Shown piece after piece: positions 43,496 to 51,726 of a DNA stretch of 54,098 nucleotides (positions are counted from its first letter, which is position 1; each line of letters begins with the position of its first letter). Below the pieces are notes generated by a model. That model was not told the origin of the DNA. It worked only from the letters and a program-made list of their open reading frames with translations, and did no database searches. A program made the translations under genes and the position numbers. The stretch comes from Burkholderiaceae bacterium. GTDB taxonomy: Bacteria > Pseudomonadota > Gammaproteobacteria > Burkholderiales > Burkholderiaceae_C. The stretch is taken from NCBI GenBank assembly GCA_022072045.1, contig JAJVIL010000073.1, positions 1-54,098 on the forward strand, in the 5' to 3' direction.

Positions 43496-44719
43496 ATGCT
43501 CGTCTGGGACGAAGACATCAGCTCCACACCGACCATCGCCCCCAGAAGCCCCGCACACCACCCCGAAGTCGTGCGGGCAGCGGCCCTCTCATCGCCGCAG
43601 TTGCAGCCTCAATTGCAGAGTTTTCGCGCCGCCGAGCCCCAGGTTTCCCCGCTGCCCTTCAAGCCCGCCGCTCCGCCGGCGAGCGCGCGGTCGCAAGCGT
43701 CGCGCCGCGTCAACGCGGCCGACAAGCGCGTCATCAACGGCCGCACCGACGTCAATCAACTGGTGCCGTTCAAGTACAAGTGGGCGTGGGAGAAGTACCT
43801 CGCTGCGTGCTCGAACCACTGGATGCCGCAGGAGATCAACATGTCGCGCGACATCGCGACATGGAAAGACCCCAGCGGTCTCAGCGAAGACGAGCGCCGC
43901 CTGATCAAGCGCAACCTCGGCTTCTTTGTCACCGCCGACTCGCTGGCCGCCAACAACATCACGCTGGGCACCTACCGCCACATCACGGCGCCCGAGTGCC
44001 GGCAGTTCCTGCTGCGCCAGGCGTTCGAGGAGGCGATCCATACCCACGCCTACCAGTACATCGTCGAGTCGCTGGGCCTCGACGAAGGCGAGATCTTCAA
44101 CGCCTACCACGAGATCGCGTCGATCCGCGACAAGGACGAGTTCCTGATCCCGTTCATCGACGCGATCATGGACCCGAGCTTCAAGACCGGCACACCCGAG
44201 GCCGACCGCACGCTGCTGAAGTCGATCATCGTCTTCGCGTGCCTGATGGAAGGGCTGTTCTTCTACGTCGGCTTCACGCAAATCCTGGCGCTCGGTCGCC
44301 AGAACAAGATGACCGGCGCTGCCGAGCAGTATCAGTACATCCTGCGCGACGAATCGATGCACTGCAATTTCGGCATCGATCTGATCAACCAGATCAAGCT
44401 CGAGAACCCGCACCTGTGGACGCCCCAGTTCCGCGCCGAGATCAAGGCGTTGTTCGTGACGGCGGTGGAGCTCGAATGCCGCTACGCCGAGGACACCATG
44501 CCGCGCGGCGTGCTCGGCCTCAACGCGTCGATGTTCAAGGGCTACCTGCGCTTCATCGCCAACCGGCGCGCCACGCAGATCGGGCTGGATGCGCTCTTCC
44601 CGAACGAGGAGAACCCGTTCCCGTGGATGAGCGAGATGATCGACCTCAAAAAGGAACGCAACTTTTTCGAAACCCGCGTCATCGAGTATCAAAGCGGTGG
44701 CGCGCTGACCTGGGACTGA
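43496..44719 (+). CDS. nrdB: ribonucleoside-diphosphate reductase, beta subunit (class I)
   Basis: Carries the diiron-tyrosyl radical cofactor for NrdA. 407 residues. Metal-ligand motifs are '[11 protein letters not shown]', 'EEAIHTHAY' (Glu-X2-His with radical Tyr186), '[11 protein letters not shown]' and 'RDESMHCNF'. Relative to E. coli NrdB (radical Tyr122) the protein has an N-terminal extension of about 60 residues, rich in Pro/Ala/Ser/Gln. Class Ia is likely from the conserved Tyr. The gap to nrdA is 260 nt with its own promoter-like sequence. Confidence 0.96.
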   Translation: MLVWDEDISSTPTIAPRSPAHHPEVVRAAALSSPQLQPQLQSFRAAEPQVSPLPFKPAAPPASARSQASRRVNAADKRVINGRTDVNQLVPFKYKWAWEKYLAACSNHWMPQEINMSRDIATWKDPSGLSEDERRLIKRNLGFFVTADSLAANNITLGTYRHITAPECRQFLLRQAFEEAIHTHAYQYIVESLGLDEGEIFNAYHEIASIRDKDEFLIPFIDAIMDPSFKTGTPEADRTLLKSIIVFACLMEGLFFYVGFTQILALGRQNKMTGAAEQYQYILRDESMHCNFGIDLINQIKLENPHLWTPQFRAEIKALFVTAVELECRYAEDTMPRGVLGLNASMFKGYLRFIANRRATQIGLDALFPNEENPFPWMSEMIDLKKERNFFETRVIEYQSGGALTWD

Positions 44720-44933
44720 CGCACTGCCTTCAGCGCAGTGACGTTCCGGTCGATAGACAGATCAAGATCGGTGGGCGGCGAATCGTCGACGACAGAAGCG
44801 GCGAACGTCACCACAACCCCATTCACCGATGGGGGTCGCAACCGGGTACGAGCCAGGTAGCGGCGCTCGACGGTGAATCGCCGACCTGCGAAGGCAGCGC
44901 GGTGTTTTCGTCAACTTGATCAAGGAGATCGAA

Positions 44934-45284
44934 ATGGCAACTGCGAAGAAGAAGGCTCCCGCCAAGAAGGCCGCGAAGCGGAAGGCCCCGGCCAAGAAGA
45001 AGGCCCCGGCCAAGAAGTCTGCTGCGCGCAAGGCGCCTGCCAAGAAGAAGGCCGCCAAGAAGAAGGCTGCCAAGAAGAAGGCCCCTGCGAAGAAGAAGGC
45101 CGCCAAGAAGAAGAAGGCCCCTGCGAAGAAGAAGGCCGCCAAGAAGAAGGCTGCCAAGAAGAAGCCGGCTAAGAAGAAGGCGCCAGCGAAGAAGGCTGCG
45201 CCTGCGGCTGCTGCCTTACCGGCAGCAAAGACAGCACTAAGCCCCGCTGCGGCTTGGCCTTTCCCAACCGGGAACAAGCCGTAA
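44934..45284 (+). CDS. histone H1-like lysine-rich DNA-binding protein
   Basis: 116 residues from ATG 44934, with AAGGAG at a good distance; an in-frame ATG 18 nt upstream is less well placed. Almost the whole protein is a tandem series of KKKAPAKK / KKKAAKKK units (residues about 5-85), like eukaryotic H1 tails and Chlamydia/Bordetella HC2-type proteins. It ends with a distinct tail 'LSPAAAWPFPTGNKP' that recurs in Burkholderiales H1-like proteins. It probably compacts or modulates nucleoid DNA. A strong terminator follows, so it is a single-gene unit after nrdB. Confidence 0.9.
   Translation: MATAKKKAPAKKAAKRKAPAKKKAPAKKSAARKAPAKKKAAKKKAAKKKAPAKKKAAKKKKAPAKKKAAKKKAAKKKPAKKKAPAKKAAPAAAALPAAKTALSPAAAWPFPTGNKP
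44946..45195 (+). repeat. tandem lysine-codon repeats within the H1-like gene
   Basis: Imperfect tandem copies of a GCCAAGAAGAAGGC-type unit encode the KKKAPAKK/KKKAAKKK series. Such purine-rich repeats are prone to copy-number change by slippage. Confidence 0.8.
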
Positions 45285-45302
45285 GTCGAAATTGGCTTAG
45301 CC

Positions 45303-45329
45303 AAAAGCCCGGCGAAGCCGGGCTTTTTT
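45303..45329 (+). terminator. Rho-independent terminator of the H1-like gene
   Basis: AAAAGCCCGGC-gaa-GCCGGGCTTTT followed by further T residues. The A and T flanks make it bidirectional, so it can also end the opposite-strand helical-repeat gene. Confidence 0.9.
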
Positions 45330-45335
45330 CTTGCC

Positions 45336-46451
45336 TCAGGTCCGCAGATTCTCGCGCTGTGGAGGTAAGGAAGCTGTCACCTCCAGCAAACTATCGACCA
45401 AGGCGGACTGCATTCTTCTGAACGCTTCGATTTCTGCCTTGGCCCGAGCATTCGCCTCGAGCGCTTCTGCTTTCTGTCCCAAAGTCTCGTAGATTGCCGC
45501 CAGTCGACAAGACACATACACGATGTCGTCCTTGTCCATTGAGTCTTCAAGGGCGCTCACAACCTTGGGAAGCACTTCGCCAAGCAAAGTGCTTTCTCGA
45601 AGATTCAGGGCACACGTTGCCACGTCAACGTAGTGCACGGCGTGTGAGCGCCTACCGAGCCCGCCCAGGTCGATACGGGAGAGACAAGCGAGCGCCTCTT
45701 GATATCGCCTTTCGATGACAAGGAGTTGCGCGGTCACATGTGGAATGAACTGTGCGAGCGAGCTCGTACCGACAGAGTGGTCATAGGCGGCGGCAGAGGT
45801 TGCCTCCATGGAGGTGCGCCTCGCTTCCTCGGCGTGTCGAATCCCGAGGACATCAGCCAGTCTAAGATTGCCCACTCGAAACGCTGCGACATTGTGCAAG
45901 AGAGCACTGATCATCGACTCGTCGCCCTCGCTCGTGGCATGAAGACGGGTCGCTTCGTACCATGGGCGAGCAAGATCGAATCTGCCACCGAAGTGGAATG
46001 CATCGGCAAGAACCAGTGAAGCTCTCGCGCGAGCTTGATGGTCATCGTAAGGTGCCAGCAGTAAGGACTCCTTGACCTTCGAGCTCATTTCCGTAAAGCG
46101 GCGAGCATTCAGAAGGCAGACGGAGAGCCAAGCTGCGCATGTTGCTTGCGCGGAATGTTGTTCCATGGCAGCGGCCAGGGCATGCGCGCGTTGGAAGCGA
46201 CCGATTCCTTGATCTGGCGCGCCGCTGTAGAAGGCGAGAACGCCCTCGGCGAGCATCACCCACACCGCAGCTTCGGGTGCGAGCGCATTGGCGAATTCTG
46301 TACGAACCGCTTCCAGTAGGCGTGCAGCCTCATGCGACTGGCCTTGCCTCGCAAATAGAGACGCCTTGCGGCAAGTCGCTCGTGCCCACGCATTCTTGTC
46401 ATTGGCCGCCTCTATAGCGAAATCCAAATCTTGAAGCAGCTTCGACCGCAT
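45336..46451 (-). CDS. helical-repeat (TPR-like) protein of lower GC content, unknown function
   Basis: 371 residues of paired helices, for example 'ARATCRKASLFARQGQSHEAARLLEAV', 'AEGVLAFYSGAPDQGIGRFQRAHALAAAM' and 'RLAAIYETLGQKAEALEANARAKAEIEAF', resembling TPR solenoids. No enzymatic domain, signal peptide or membrane segment is seen. Sampled lines of this gene are about 57-60% GC, against about 73% in a sampled line of adjacent purC, and codon use is less GC-biased. It begins 10 nt after the purC stop with no Shine-Dalgarno site, so its start is uncertain and it could be the remnant of a longer protein. It ends at a bidirectional terminator. Possibly acquired. Confidence 0.65.
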   Translation of the reverse strand: MRSKLLQDLDFAIEAANDKNAWARATCRKASLFARQGQSHEAARLLEAVRTEFANALAPEAAVWVMLAEGVLAFYSGAPDQGIGRFQRAHALAAAMEQHSAQATCAAWLSVCLLNARRFTEMSSKVKESLLLAPYDDHQARARASLVLADAFHFGGRFDLARPWYEATRLHATSEGDESMISALLHNVAAFRVGNLRLADVLGIRHAEEARRTSMEATSAAAYDHSVGTSSLAQFIPHVTAQLLVIERRYQEALACLSRIDLGGLGRRSHAVHYVDVATCALNLRESTLLGEVLPKVVSALEDSMDKDDIVYVSCRLAAIYETLGQKAEALEANARAKAEIEAFRRMQSALVDSLLEVTASLPPQRENLRT

Positions 46452-46461
46452 TGCGCGCCGT

Positions 46462-47361
46462 CTAACTATTCAAGAGTGTCTCTGCGGCAATCAGGTACCG
46501 CATCGAAGTCTGTCGGATGACTTCATCTGTCAACCTCGGCGCCGGTGCCTTCTTGTTCCACGGGCGGCCGTCTACTCGCACCTGCTCCAGCCAATCGCGC
46601 AGGTACTGCTTGTCGAAGCTCGGCGGCGATTCGCCCTCGCGATACGACTCCACCGGCCAGAAGCGCGAAGAGTCGGGCGTCAACACTTCGTCCATCAATG
46701 TCAGCGTGCCGCGCTCGTCGAGGCCGAACTCGAACTTGGTGTCGGCGATGACGATGCCGCGGCCGAGCGCGTAGGCGGCGGCCTCCTCGTACAGCCGGAT
46801 CGCGATGCGTCGGACCTGATCGGCCCGTGCCGCCCCGATCAGCGACTGCGTCTGCTCGAACGAGATGTTCTCGTCGTGCTCGCCGGCCTGCGCCTTGGTG
46901 GCCGGCGTGAAGATCGGCGCGGGCAGCCGTGCAGCCTGGCGCAGGCCGGCGGGCAGCGCCACGCCGCAGACCGACCCGTTCTGCTGGTACTCCTTCCAGC
47001 CGGAGCCGGCGAGATAGCCGCGCACCACGGCTTCGATCGGCAGTGGCTCGAGCCGCTTCACGAGCATCGAGCGGCCGCGCACCTGCTCCACCTCGTCGGG
47101 CGCCACCACGCTCTCGGGTGTGACGCCGGTCAGGTGGTTGGGCACCACGTGCTTCAGCTTGTCGAACCAGAACAGCGCCATGCGCGTCAGCGTCTCGCCC
47201 TTGCCCGGGATCGGCTCGCCCATCACGACGTCGAACGCCGAGATGCGATCGCTGGCGACCATCAGGATGCGGTCGCTGCCGACGGCATAGTTGTCGCGCA
47301 CCTTGCCGCGGGCGATCAGCGGCAGCGAGTGCAGGTGAGACTCGAATTGCGCGCTCGTCAT
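46462..47361 (-). CDS. purC: phosphoribosylaminoimidazole-succinocarboxamide (SAICAR) synthase
   Basis: Joins aspartate to CAIR in purine synthesis. It has 299 residues from ATG 47361 ([28 protein letters not shown]). Family motifs are 'GKVRDNY', '[24 protein letters not shown]', '[27 protein letters not shown]', '[11 protein letters not shown]' and '[15 protein letters not shown]'. The type is the longer single-domain (yeast ADE1-like) form common in betaproteobacteria. It follows fba by 38 nt on the same strand. Confidence 0.96.
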   Translation of the reverse strand: MTSAQFESHLHSLPLIARGKVRDNYAVGSDRILMVASDRISAFDVVMGEPIPGKGETLTRMALFWFDKLKHVVPNHLTGVTPESVVAPDEVEQVRGRSMLVKRLEPLPIEAVVRGYLAGSGWKEYQQNGSVCGVALPAGLRQAARLPAPIFTPATKAQAGEHDENISFEQTQSLIGAARADQVRRIAIRLYEEAAAYALGRGIVIADTKFEFGLDERGTLTLMDEVLTPDSSRFWPVESYREGESPPSFDKQYLRDWLEQVRVDGRPWNKKAPAPRLTDEVIRQTSMRYLIAAETLLNS

Positions 47362-47399
47362 GGCCTTGCCGTGGCCGTCGGTCAGGCGCTCGGCGCGCT

Positions 47400-48464
47400 C
47401 TACACCACGGTTTGCGCAAGCTCGCCGCGCCGGTACCGCTGCGCCATCGCCGCCAGCGGCACCGGCTTGATCGAACCGGCCCGGCCTTCGCAGCCGAACT
47501 GCAGGTAGCGTTCCTTGCAGACGCGGTAGGCGGCCTCGCGCGCGGGCTTGAGCCACTCGCGGGCGTCGAACTTCTCCGGGTTCTCGGCCAAGAACTTGCG
47601 CACCGCGCCGGTCATGGCCAGCCGGATGTCGGTGTCGATGTTGATCTTGCGCACGCCATGCTTGATGGCCTCCTGGATCTCGGAGACCGGCACGCCGTAG
47701 GTCTCCTTCATCTTGCCGCCGTACTGGCGGATCTGCGCCAGCAGATCCTGCGGCACGCTCGAGCTGCCGTGCATCACGAGGTGCGTGTTCGGAATGCGCT
47801 GGTGGATCTCCTTGACGCGGCCGATCGCCAGGATGTCGCCGGTGGGCTTGCGGCTGAACTTGTAGGCGCCGTGGCTGGTGCCGATGGCGATCGCCAGCGC
47901 GTCGAGCTGGGTGTTGCGCACGAAGTCGGCTGCCTGCTCGGGGTCGGTGAGCAACTGCTCGCGGGTCATCGTGCCCTCGGCGCCGTGGCCGTCCTCCTTG
48001 TCGCCCTTCATGGTCTCGAGCGAGCCGAGGCAGCCCAGTTCGCCCTCGACCGTGATGCCCAGTTCGTGCGCCATGGCCACCACCTGCTGCGTGACGTCGA
48101 CGTTGTAGTCGTAGCTGGCGATGCTCTTGCCGTCGGCCTGCAGCGAGCCGTCCATCATCACCGAGCTGAAGCCGAGGTCGATTGCGCCCTTGCAGACCTC
48201 GGGGCTCTGGCCGTGGTCCTGGTGCATCACCAGCGGCACCTGCGGATAGGCTTCGACGGCCGCCAGGATCAGGTGCTTGATGAACGACTCGCCGGCGTAC
48301 TTGCGTGCGCCGGCGCTGGCTTGCAGGATCACCGGCGCGCCGACCTCGGCGGCCGCGGTCATCACCGCCTGCACCTGCTCCAGGTTGTTGACGTTGAAGG
48401 CTGGAATGCCGTAGCCGTTTTCGGCGGCATGATCCAGCAGCTGGCGCATCGAGACGAGTGGCAT
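47400..48464 (-). CDS. fba: class II fructose-bisphosphate aldolase
   Basis: Zinc-dependent aldolase of glycolysis/gluconeogenesis and, in autotrophs, the Calvin cycle. It has 354 residues from ATG 48464 ([30 protein letters not shown]). The zinc His is in '[11 protein letters not shown]', with others in '[10 protein letters not shown]' and '[11 protein letters not shown]'. '[12 protein letters not shown]' and '[26 protein letters not shown]' are typical of the Calvin-cycle-type (CbbA) subfamily. No other cbb genes are nearby, so a general role is more likely. Upstream sequence carries two inverted repeats. Clustered with purC. Confidence 0.96.
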   Translation of the reverse strand: MPLVSMRQLLDHAAENGYGIPAFNVNNLEQVQAVMTAAAEVGAPVILQASAGARKYAGESFIKHLILAAVEAYPQVPLVMHQDHGQSPEVCKGAIDLGFSSVMMDGSLQADGKSIASYDYNVDVTQQVVAMAHELGITVEGELGCLGSLETMKGDKEDGHGAEGTMTREQLLTDPEQAADFVRNTQLDALAIAIGTSHGAYKFSRKPTGDILAIGRVKEIHQRIPNTHLVMHGSSSVPQDLLAQIRQYGGKMKETYGVPVSEIQEAIKHGVRKINIDTDIRLAMTGAVRKFLAENPEKFDAREWLKPAREAAYRVCKERYLQFGCEGRAGSIKPVPLAAMAQRYRRGELAQTVV

Positions 48465-48493
48465 GGCGTACCCCGTGGTGGACTGCTGATTCG

Positions 48494-48512
48494 CCGGCGC
48501 GCAGGGCGCCGG
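48494..48512 (-). other. inverted repeat in the fba leader
   Basis: CCGGCGC-gcagg-GCGCCGG, exact 7-bp arms, 30 nt upstream of the fba start. Possible 5' UTR hairpin. Confidence 0.35.
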
Positions 48513-48536
48513 AACAGGGACGCAAATCTTAACGGC

Positions 48537-48592
48537 GCCCCGTTTCCCGGGCGCACGAACCCGGTGCCCTCGGAACCCCCGGGAAGCGGGGC
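48537..48592 (-). other. long inverted repeat between the split exported gene and fba
   Basis: Arms GCCCCGTTTCCCGGG (48537-48551) and CCCGGGAAGCGGGGC (48578-48592) pair at 14 of 15 positions around a 26-nt loop that itself contains GGTGCCC/CGGAACC-type words. It may terminate the upstream gene or be a REP-like element. No T-run. Confidence 0.45.
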
Positions 48593-48607
48593 CCGCCTTG
48601 CCGAATG

Positions 48608-49014
48608 CTAGCGGGCAGCAGCCATGAACTTGCCGAGCACGGTCAAGGCGGCCTTGGCCATGTCCATGCGGTCGGCCTCGCTCATCTTGGCTTCCAGCGC
48701 CGCGACCTCCTGCCGCTTGCCCTGCATGTCGAGCATCATCCACTGGTAGCCGTCGGCCGACACCAGAGGCTTCGTCTCCTTGGCCGTGCACTGGCAGAAG
48801 GTCTCGCGGTTGACGATGCCCATCTGCCGGCGGCGCTGGCCATTGTCGGCCGGTCTCCCTCGCTCGCTGGCGCCGGTGCGCGGTTCGACGAGTAGCCCCA
48901 GGACATCGACACCACCGGCCGCGGCGCGATCGCATGGTCGGCAGCGCATGCGGTGCTGGTGGCCAAGGCGCCCACGAGGAGCAGCCCTGCGTTCTGCATC
49001 GTCCATGCGTTCAT
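48608..49014 (-). pseudogene. small exported protein gene split by a frame change
   Basis: Two adjoining frames look like one gene. The first, from ATG 49014 (GGGGG 6 nt upstream; alternative ATG 49020), encodes a signal peptide [27 protein letters not shown] and continues to about 'APASEGDRP'. The second, in the -1 frame, continues '[30 protein letters not shown]...' with '[34 protein letters not shown]' to the stop at 48608. Total length is one base short of 136 codons, as expected for a 1-nt deletion near 48850-48865. A sequencing error, a true pseudogene or a -1 programmed shift are all possible, or the 71-residue ORF from 48823 is translated alone. It lies behind a tandem-repeat promoter. 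Confidence 0.5.
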
Positions 49015-49055
49015 CGCCATCCCCCGTTGGGCACCACAACGGCCCCTCGCTGACG

Positions 49056-49088
49056 AGGTTAGGGGCGCTCGCGTTACTGCGCGGTTAC
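49056..49088 (-). promoter_or_regulatory. tandem direct-repeat promoter, copy 1 (GTAAC-N6-GTAAC-N11-TAACCT)
   Basis: On the minus strand GTAAC (49088-49084), N6, GTAAC (49077-49073), N11 and a -10-like TAACCT (49061-49056). The repeat period is 11 bp. The predicted transcript begins about 35 nt upstream of the split exported gene. The same spacing occurs at 52.6 kb. Confidence 0.6.
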
Positions 49089-49239
49089 TGCAGCGCGTTT
49101 CAGCGCATGGCGGGGGGCACGGTCAGCGGCCAGCAGCGCACGAGTCAACTTACTGCTGAGGTGGATGTCGCCGTGGCGGGTCCTCGGGCAAGCCGGACAG
49201 CGCCCCATCCGGCCATGCCCTCTGAAGACCCGCCGACGA

Positions 49240-50121
49240 TCACTTCTTGCCCTGGTTCAGCTCCCGCGACGCCGGGGTCGAGCCGCCATCGACGCCGAGT
49301 CGGCCACCGGTGCCCAGCCCGCCCTTGACCGTCTGCGCCTTGTAGTTGCGCAGCGCCTTGACCATCTGGTTGTACGAGTCGGCAAAGGCGGTCACGATCA
49401 CCTTGCCCTGCGGCGTGCTCGAGTAGCCGCCGCCGGCACCGGCCAGGCCGCCGGTGAAGGCCGAGCCGAAGAGGCCGAAGTCCATGTTCTTGGCCGTGCC
49501 CTCGGCCGCCGAGATCTGCACGCCGGAGCGGTTGTCGATCAGCAGCAACGTCGTCGCCGCTTCGTTCTGGCTCATGCTGCCCGCGAGCGCGCCGAAGGCG
49601 CCGAACGCGCGCGTGGCCAGGCCGGCCATGCCGCCGCCGGTCTTCTGCGAGAACTGGATGCTCGGGCTCATGGTGTAGTCGGCCGACACCATCTGGCCCT
49701 TGCCGAAGTTGCTGCCGGCGCGCATCTCGCCGGTCTGCTGGAGCTGGCGCTCCTGCATCATGTTGCGCATCGCGCCACCGCGCTCGACGATCACGAAGCA
49801 GTTGCTCTGCTGGATCATCAGCCGCAGCACGGGGATCGTCGAGCCGAGCTGGTAGCCGCGCAACTGCATGAACCACGGTGCGCTGGTGTCCTCCTGCACC
49901 GCCATCGTGCCGAGCGACTCGCTGCATTTCTCGAGCGCGCTGTTTTGGTTCTCGGCCTGGGCACCGCCGGCCGCGCCGGTGACAGTGCCCTTGTTCTCGC
50001 CCATGGTCGGCGTCGTGGCCAGACAGCCACCGAGCAGCGCGGCCGCTGCCGTCGCGCAGGCGAGTTGCAGCCAGGGTGTGAATGGCCGGCCGGTGGCCTG
50101 ACTGAGCGTGCTGTGGTTCAT
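49240..50121 (-). CDS. CsgG-like outer-membrane lipoprotein
   Basis: 293 residues from ATG 50121 with GAGGAG 7 nt upstream. The signal ends in the lipobox LLGG-Cys33. The mature region resembles CsgG/HfaB-type secretion proteins: 'TIPVLRLMIQQSNCFVIVERGGAMRNMMQERQLQQTGEMRAGSNFGKGQMVSADYTMSPSIQFS', where a helix-rich ABC-like domain leads to a Gly-rich hydrophobic stretch ('GLATRAFGAFGALAGSMSQNEAATTLLLIDNRSGVQISAAEG') and then 'KVIVTAFADSYNQMVKALRNYKAQ'. CsgG forms the curli export pore; no CsgA/B/E/F genes are nearby, so the substrate is unknown. Divergent from a LuxR-type regulator. Confidence 0.78.
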   Translation of the reverse strand: MNHSTLSQATGRPFTPWLQLACATAAAALLGGCLATTPTMGENKGTVTGAAGGAQAENQNSALEKCSESLGTMAVQEDTSAPWFMQLRGYQLGSTIPVLRLMIQQSNCFVIVERGGAMRNMMQERQLQQTGEMRAGSNFGKGQMVSADYTMSPSIQFSQKTGGGMAGLATRAFGAFGALAGSMSQNEAATTLLLIDNRSGVQISAAEGTAKNMDFGLFGSAFTGGLAGAGGGYSSTPQGKVIVTAFADSYNQMVKALRNYKAQTVKGGLGTGGRLGVDGGSTPASRELNQGKK

Positions 50122-50180
50122 TGAGGACTCCTCTGTTGGACTGATTGGAAGCGTTGAAACTCGGGCGACGCGGCGATGAC

Positions 50181-50204
50181 TCGCGGCTGCGGTCGCAGCC
50201 GCGA
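50181..50204. promoter_or_regulatory. 24-bp palindrome between the CsgG-like and LuxR-type genes
   Basis: Arms TCGCGGCTGCG and CGCAGCCGCGA, exact over 11 bp, centred on GT. Candidate operator for a dimeric regulator, or a hairpin in the leader of the CsgG-like gene. Confidence 0.5.
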
Positions 50205-50253
50205 TGGTAGGCCCGCCAACTGGCACAGGCTAGCGATCCTGGGGGTTGCCGCA

Positions 50254-50269
50254 CCTCCCATTTGGGAGG
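50254..50269. promoter_or_regulatory. 16-bp palindrome upstream of the LuxR-type gene
   Basis: CCTCCCA-TT-TGGGAGG, exact 7-bp arms, immediately upstream of GATCGACATAGACT. It covers the expected -35 region if TAGACT (50278-50283) is the -10, so it is a plausible site for the adjacent LuxR-type protein. Confidence 0.55.
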
Positions 50270-50315
50270 GATCGACATAGACTGTCCGCCAGCCCCCACG
50301 GAAGACCGGTGTGCG

Positions 50316-51482
50316 ATGACAGCGACGCTGAAAGAAGAGCTGATCGACGCGGTCTACCGCGCGGCGCTGGACCCGTCGGCCTGGCAGGACGTGATGCCGC
50401 TGCTGCGACAGCGCTTCCCGTCGAACGCCCAGACCTTCTATCTGCTGCACCGCGCCACGCGGCGCGTGCAACCGCTGTGCCTCGAAGGAGTCCAGTCGCG
50501 CTGGATCGGCTGCTTCGACAAGCTGTACTTCGCGGCCGACAACCCCTGGATGCGCGTTTCGCAGGCCCTGCACCGTCCGGGGATCGTGCGCACGACCGAG
50601 CGTCTCGAAGCCCATTTGCGCGACGAGGGCGTGCTCTATCGCTCGGCTTACTACAACGAGTGGATGCGCCCGCAGCGCTTCAGGCACAACCTCGGCAACA
50701 CGCTGCTGGCCGAGGACGGTCTGATCGCCAACATCACGCTGTTTCGCCCGCCGGACATGCCGGCGTTCGACAGTGAGGAGGTACGCGCCTTCGAATCGCT
50801 GAGCAGCCACATGACGCGCGCGCTGCGCATGTCGCTGCAGCTCGAGCGCAAGGAGCGTTGCCCGGCCAGCACGGCCTTGTTCGACGCGCTGCCGCAGGCC
50901 CTGGCGCTGCTCGACGAGCAGCGGCGCATTCTGTATGCCAACGCGTCGATGGAGGCCTTGCTGCGGGGCGAGCGCGGATTGCGCGTCCGGCACGGCGAGC
51001 TGGTCGCAGCCGACGCCGCCACGCAGCCGCGGCTGGTGCGGCACCTGGCTGGCGCGCTCGGTCGCGGCCATGATGACGCACGCGGCGCCAGCCGCGCCGA
51101 CGCCTTGCTGTGCATCGCTGCGCCCGGCGGATACCTGAGCGTGCGCGCCATCCCAGTGCACGGCCGCATCACGCAGCACCTGCCAACCAGGCGGACTCTG
51201 CTGGTGATGGTCGACGAGGCCCCCGGCGCCGCGCGCGGCGTGTCGTGCGGAGCGATCGAGCGGGTCTACGGCTGCACACCGCGCGAGGCGCGCCTGGCGC
51301 AGCTCCTGGCCGAAGGCTCGAGCCTGCGCGGCGCCGCGCAGGCGATGGGCATCACCTACGGCTCGGCGCGGGTGTACCTGAAGATCGTGTTCCAGAAGAC
51401 CAGCGCGCGCTCGCAGGCACAACTGGTCGGCAAGCTGCTGAGCGACAGGTCGACTCTCGAGCCCCGGCCGGCGCTGCATTGA
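50316..51482 (+). CDS. LuxR-family transcriptional regulator
   Basis: 388 residues from ATG 50316. The C-terminal LuxR-type HTH at about 320-380 ('CTPREARLAQLLAEGSSLRGAAQAMGITYGSARVYLKIVFQKTSARSQAQLVGKLL') is clear. The N-terminal part has two PAS/GAF-like stretches, about 1-165 ('AALDPSAWQDVMPLLRQRFPSNAQTFYLLHR') and about 185-300 ('FDALPQALALLDEQRRILYANASMEALLRGE'), suggesting ligand or redox sensing. No receiver domain is present. It is divergent from the CsgG-like gene across two palindromes and is likely its regulator. Confidence 0.85.
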   Translation: MTATLKEELIDAVYRAALDPSAWQDVMPLLRQRFPSNAQTFYLLHRATRRVQPLCLEGVQSRWIGCFDKLYFAADNPWMRVSQALHRPGIVRTTERLEAHLRDEGVLYRSAYYNEWMRPQRFRHNLGNTLLAEDGLIANITLFRPPDMPAFDSEEVRAFESLSSHMTRALRMSLQLERKERCPASTALFDALPQALALLDEQRRILYANASMEALLRGERGLRVRHGELVAADAATQPRLVRHLAGALGRGHDDARGASRADALLCIAAPGGYLSVRAIPVHGRITQHLPTRRTLLVMVDEAPGAARGVSCGAIERVYGCTPREARLAQLLAEGSSLRGAAQAMGITYGSARVYLKIVFQKTSARSQAQLVGKLLSDRSTLEPRPALH

Positions 51483-51529
51483 TGGGCGCGGCGCGGGCGT
51501 GGGCGCGTCGTCCCCGCCGGGGCGGCAGG

Positions 51530-51715
51530 TCACGGGCACTTCTTCCGCGCGGCCGCTCCGAGCGGGAAGCGCGCTCCCATTGGCTTGTCGTTGCTGAGGT
51601 CCACCGTCAGCGCGGGCGTCCGCCGCGTGCCGTCGAGCGTGATGGTGAACGGCGAGTCGCCCATCGCATCGGTGGTCAGCCACACCGGCTGCACGGCGGT
51701 GGTCAGCCTCTTCAT
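51530..51715 (-). CDS. 61-residue protein, unknown
   Basis: A 61-residue frame (MKRLTTAVQPVWLTTDAMGDSPFTITLDGTRRTPALTVDL..., ending KKCP). It starts 11 nt after the DUF4282 stop with an excellent site (TGAAGGAGGTCCGCATG), so it is translationally coupled to that gene. There is no signal peptide or membrane segment. The last-but-one residue is the only Cys. Third gene of a three-gene run. No family is recognised. Confidence 0.6.
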   Translation of the reverse strand: MKRLTTAVQPVWLTTDAMGDSPFTITLDGTRRTPALTVDLSNDKPMGARFPLGAAARKKCP

Positions 51716-51726
51716 GCGGACCTCCT

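Noticed and set aside
44946..45195. Tandem repeats considered as a CRISPR or minisatellite array
   Set aside because: The units are in frame lysine/alanine codons of the H1-like gene, with no spacers.
46462..48525. 687-residue open frame covering fba and purC
   Set aside because: Only the part from 47361 is PurC; the upstream part is an alternative frame of fba.
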